Origin: Hyphococcus lacteus
Lineage (GTDB): Bacteria > Pseudomonadota > Alphaproteobacteria > Caulobacterales > Parvularculaceae
Assembly: GCF_041058985.1 (NCBI RefSeq)
Contig: NZ_JBEHZE010000001.1
Coordinates: forward strand, 1,488,001-1,552,000
Direction of reading: 5' to 3'
DNA length: 64,000 nucleotides
A model generated the notes under the pieces. That model had not been told where the DNA came from, did no database searches, and saw only the letters and a list, made by a program, of their open reading frames with translations. Shown in pieces: positions 61,779 through 64,000 of the stretch; position 1 is the first letter of the stretch; each line of letters starts with the position of its first letter. The translations under genes and the position numbers were made by a program.

Positions 61779-64000
61779 TTAGAAGCTTGATGCGAATTTA
61801 ACGCCATATGTTCTCGGTGTTCCAAATGCAGAGAACTCGTCCCCTGCAAAGGGAATAACACTCACGCGGTAAAGTTTATCAGTCATGTTTCTACCGTAGA
61901 ACTGAAGTGACCAAGAACCATCAGCTGCAGCGATCCCGGCCCGGAGATCGAGCAGGCCGTAACCTGGTTCCAGATTGGTGTTATCTGGCCCATAAAACAT
62001 CTTCGCCTGATATCCGTAATCAGCATTACCAACCAAGTTCAGGCTACCCGAGACGGGCATTTCAAAATTCGCGCCGACGTTGAATTGGTATTCCGGCGTA
62101 CGCTGAATTTGATTGCCGCTATAATCAATACCGCGTAGCGGATCGATATAGTTTTTATATTCGGCATCAAGATATGAACCAGAAGCAAAGAATGTTACAT
62201 AGTCGTGAGGTTTTGCTTGGAATTCAGCCTCGACACCTTTGATGGTTGCGTCAGCAGCGTTGGCTACGACCAAAGTTAGATTGACATCATCGAGCAGTTC
62301 AACCTGGAGGTCTTTGAAGTCCGTGTAGAATGCCGCGATGTTAAAGCGGACGCGGTTATCTAATAGGTCGGTTTTTAGGCCGGCCTCATATGTCCAGGCT
62401 GTTTCTGGCTGGTAAGCCGTCTCTGCGCCAATTTTATTGCCAGCAGCACCTTGCCAGCCACCGCCTTTGAACCCTTTAGCAGCTGAGAGGTACGCGATTT
62501 TCCCGTCGCCAAAGCTCCAATCGACGGTCACTTTCGGTGTGAACTCCGACCATTTGTTATTCGTAGAAACTTCGTATGGGCCTAAGAGTGGTGCGGTTGA
62601 TAGGATATTATCCATTCCAGCCGGGCCTAAGCTGTATTCGACGGCTTGAACGTCCCAGGTCTTTTTGTCGATTGTGTAACGACCACCGGCTGTAACCGTC
62701 AGATCGTCCGTAATGTCGTAAGCAACTTCGCCAAATGCGGCGTAGTTTTTCGAAACGCCAACTTGGAAGAATTCATTGTCGCCATCGAGAATATCGCGCG
62801 TGCTTCCGGCGCCGCCTGGCAAGAAAGACGTCGCGAAGTTACGTGACTGGCGACGTGTATTATCGTCAAGATAATACAGTCCGGCGAGCCAACGGAGGCG
62901 TTGATCTTGCTCAGAGGCAAAGCGAATTTCTTGAGTTATGCCAGTGTGACGCTCGATCCGCGTAAGTGTAGAATCGGTCAGCGATGGCGGGGAACCGGCA
63001 CCTGCTTGTGTCCAACGCCCGTCGGCATCACCCTTGCGGAAAGCGCCAAGGTAAGTGGCTGTGACAGGGCCCATGTCCCATTCGAAACGCGCGGTGAAGC
63101 CTGCAGTCTCTTTTCGTGCATATTGTTCATATGGGGACTCGTTGGTACGCGGATCTTGTGAAATCAAATTTGGTGTAACCGGACCAAAACCAGGAACAAA
63201 TGGATTGTCGACGGAGTGACGTGATGGGCCACCACCCTCGTCAGTGCTGGCATCTGCGCTGAGGTTTAGCGTCATATTGTCGTTTAGGTTCCACAGTAAC
63301 GACAAGCGCGCGGCGTAGGATTCGAGGTCTTCAAGTTCCTCGTTGCGAACAATATTTTCTGCGTATCCATCGTGACGGTTTTGGTAAAGTGCCAAGCGAA
63401 TAGCAATATTTTCAGTGACAGGGCCGGTTATATGGCCAGACGCGTGAATGGTGTTGTAGTTGCCGTAAGAGACATAACCTGAGCCGCCAAACTCAAATTT
63501 TGGTTTCGCTGTCACGAGGCTAAGTGCACCACCAACAACGTTTTTGCCAAACAGCGTGCCTTGTGGGCCGCGTAATACTTCGAGGCGCTCTAGGTCAAAA
63601 ACCGGGGGAGTGGCAGAGCCACGACGACCAATATAAATTTCGTCAATGAATGTACCAACCGATGCGTCAGCAGTTGCACCGTTGAGGCGTACGGAACCAA
63701 CGCCACGAATGAAGATTTCAGATTCCATGGTGTCTTGCGACTGGTATGTGAAGCTTGGTACACGCCCAGCGATTTGAGAAATATCAGTGATTTGACTTTC
63801 TTTAAGCTGTTCACCGCCGAGTGCCGTGACCGATATCGGCACGTCTTGCAAGTTTTCTTCAACTTTTCGCGCAGTGACGACGATTGTGTCTAGTCCAGCG
63901 CGTGCGCTTGGTTCTGATGTTTGTGCGTGCGCTGCGCCGGAGAGCAGTGCGGCTAATGCGGAGGCCTGCAATAGCGCTGTTTTAGCGTGACGGTTACCGA
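61779..64000 (-). CDS. TonB-dependent receptor (5' end outside window)
   Basis: At least 740 residues of an outer-membrane receptor. The visible N-terminus is the end of a signal peptide (...ALLQASALAALLSGAAHAQ). Then come the TonB box LDTIVVTARKVEEN, plug motifs VPSFTYQSQDTMESEIFIRGVGSVR and LERLEVLRGPQGTLFGKNVVGGALSLVTAKP, and the barrel ending RTYGVKFASSF. The frame is open to the right edge, so the start codon lies outside; TTG 63971 is internal. Own strong terminator. It probably takes up the substrate of the neighbouring oxygenase and ligases (inference from position). Confidence 0.93.
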   Translation of the reverse strand, partial: GNRHAKTALLQASALAALLSGAAHAQTSEPSARAGLDTIVVTARKVEENLQDVPISVTALGGEQLKESQITDISQIAGRVPSFTYQSQDTMESEIFIRGVGSVRLNGATADASVGTFIDEIYIGRRGSATPPVFDLERLEVLRGPQGTLFGKNVVGGALSLVTAKPKFEFGGSGYVSYGNYNTIHASGHITGPVTENIAIRLALYQNRHDGYAENIVRNEELEDLESYAARLSLLWNLNDNMTLNLSADASTDEGGGPSRHSVDNPFVPGFGPVTPNLISQDPRTNESPYEQYARKETAGFTARFEWDMGPVTATYLGAFRKGDADGRWTQAGAGSPPSLTDSTLTRIERHTGITQEIRFASEQDQRLRWLAGLYYLDDNTRRQSRNFATSFLPGGAGSTRDILDGDNEFFQVGVSKNYAAFGEVAYDITDDLTVTAGGRYTIDKKTWDVQAVEYSLGPAGMDNILSTAPLLGPYEVSTNNKWSEFTPKVTVDWSFGDGKIAYLSAAKGFKGGGWQGAAGNKIGAETAYQPETAWTYEAGLKTDLLDNRVRFNIAAFYTDFKDLQVELLDDVNLTLVVANAADATIKGVEAEFQAKPHDYVTFFASGSYLDAEYKNYIDPLRGIDYSGNQIQRTPEYQFNVGANFEMPVSGSLNLVGNADYGYQAKMFYGPDNTNLEPGYGLLDLRAGIAAADGSWSLQFYGRNMTDKLYRVSVIPFAGDEFSAFGTPRTYGVKFASSF

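Noticed and set aside
1..64000. CRISPR arrays, insertion sequences, phage genes, toxin-antitoxin or defence systems
   Set aside because: None of their proteins or repeat patterns was found on reading through both strands.

Overview
The window comes from an alphaproteobacterium of moderate GC content, probably free-living and Gram-negative. The evidence is the housekeeping order ubiG-lysC-ptsP-...-ispG-prfA-prmC-DUF4167, the alphaproteobacterial DUF1178 and DUF4167 families, ubiquinone synthesis (ubiG), and three large TonB-dependent receptors (TBDRs). The genus cannot be fixed from the sequence alone. No insertion sequence, integrase, phage gene, CRISPR array or rRNA was seen.

Bases 1-24,000 are mostly core genome. 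A nitrilase-family hydrolase (cut by the left edge), a DUF1178 protein and a cNMP-domain patatin phospholipase lead to ubiG (minus strand). Then come lysC, ptsP (EI-Ntr), an unusual RodZ-like HTH/TonB-C fusion, ispG, prfA, prmC, a DUF4167 protein and an SDR. An aminopeptidase P, prmA and uvrD follow on the minus strand. Next are a YegP-type protein, a GNAT acetyltransferase, a secreted beta-sandwich protein, a SIMPL lipoprotein, a CAT-anticodon tRNA and a periplasmic arylsulfatase.

Bases 24,000-47,150 are accessory and catabolic. A SnoaL-like protein, an NfsB nitroreductase and a LysR regulator face a TBDR. From 29.8 to 47.1 kb every gene is on the plus strand and most are tightly packed: TPR-sulfotransferase, BCCT transporter, MarR, a MocR/GabR-like regulator with an extra C-terminal domain, amidase-type C-N hydrolase, a second TBDR, a second TPR-sulfotransferase, an exported SxxK serine hydrolase, an MFS transporter, gabD and gabT. 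I read the 33.4-47.1 kb part as a regulon that captures an extracellular conjugate, hydrolyses it, imports the product and feeds GABA (or a similar omega-amino acid) into succinate. That substrate assignment is inference. Both TBDR-sulfotransferase junctions carry a perfect 11-bp-stem hairpin.

Bases 47,150-52,300 hold a complete minus-strand urease operon, ureD-ureA-(55-aa membrane miniprotein)-ureB-ureC-ureE-ureF-ureG. A strong terminator at its distal end is shared with gabT and runs into the last codons of ureG.

Bases 52,700-64,000 hold a DUF1036 secreted protein. A second catabolic cluster follows: two SnoaL/NTF2-fold proteins, two adenylate-forming enzymes (one feruloyl-CoA-synthetase-like), an SDR and a DUF1295 membrane reductase-like protein. 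Facing it are a carotenoid/stilbene cleavage oxygenase and a third TBDR (cut by the right edge). Together these suggest uptake, oxidative cleavage and CoA activation of an aromatic, apocarotenoid or terpenoid compound.
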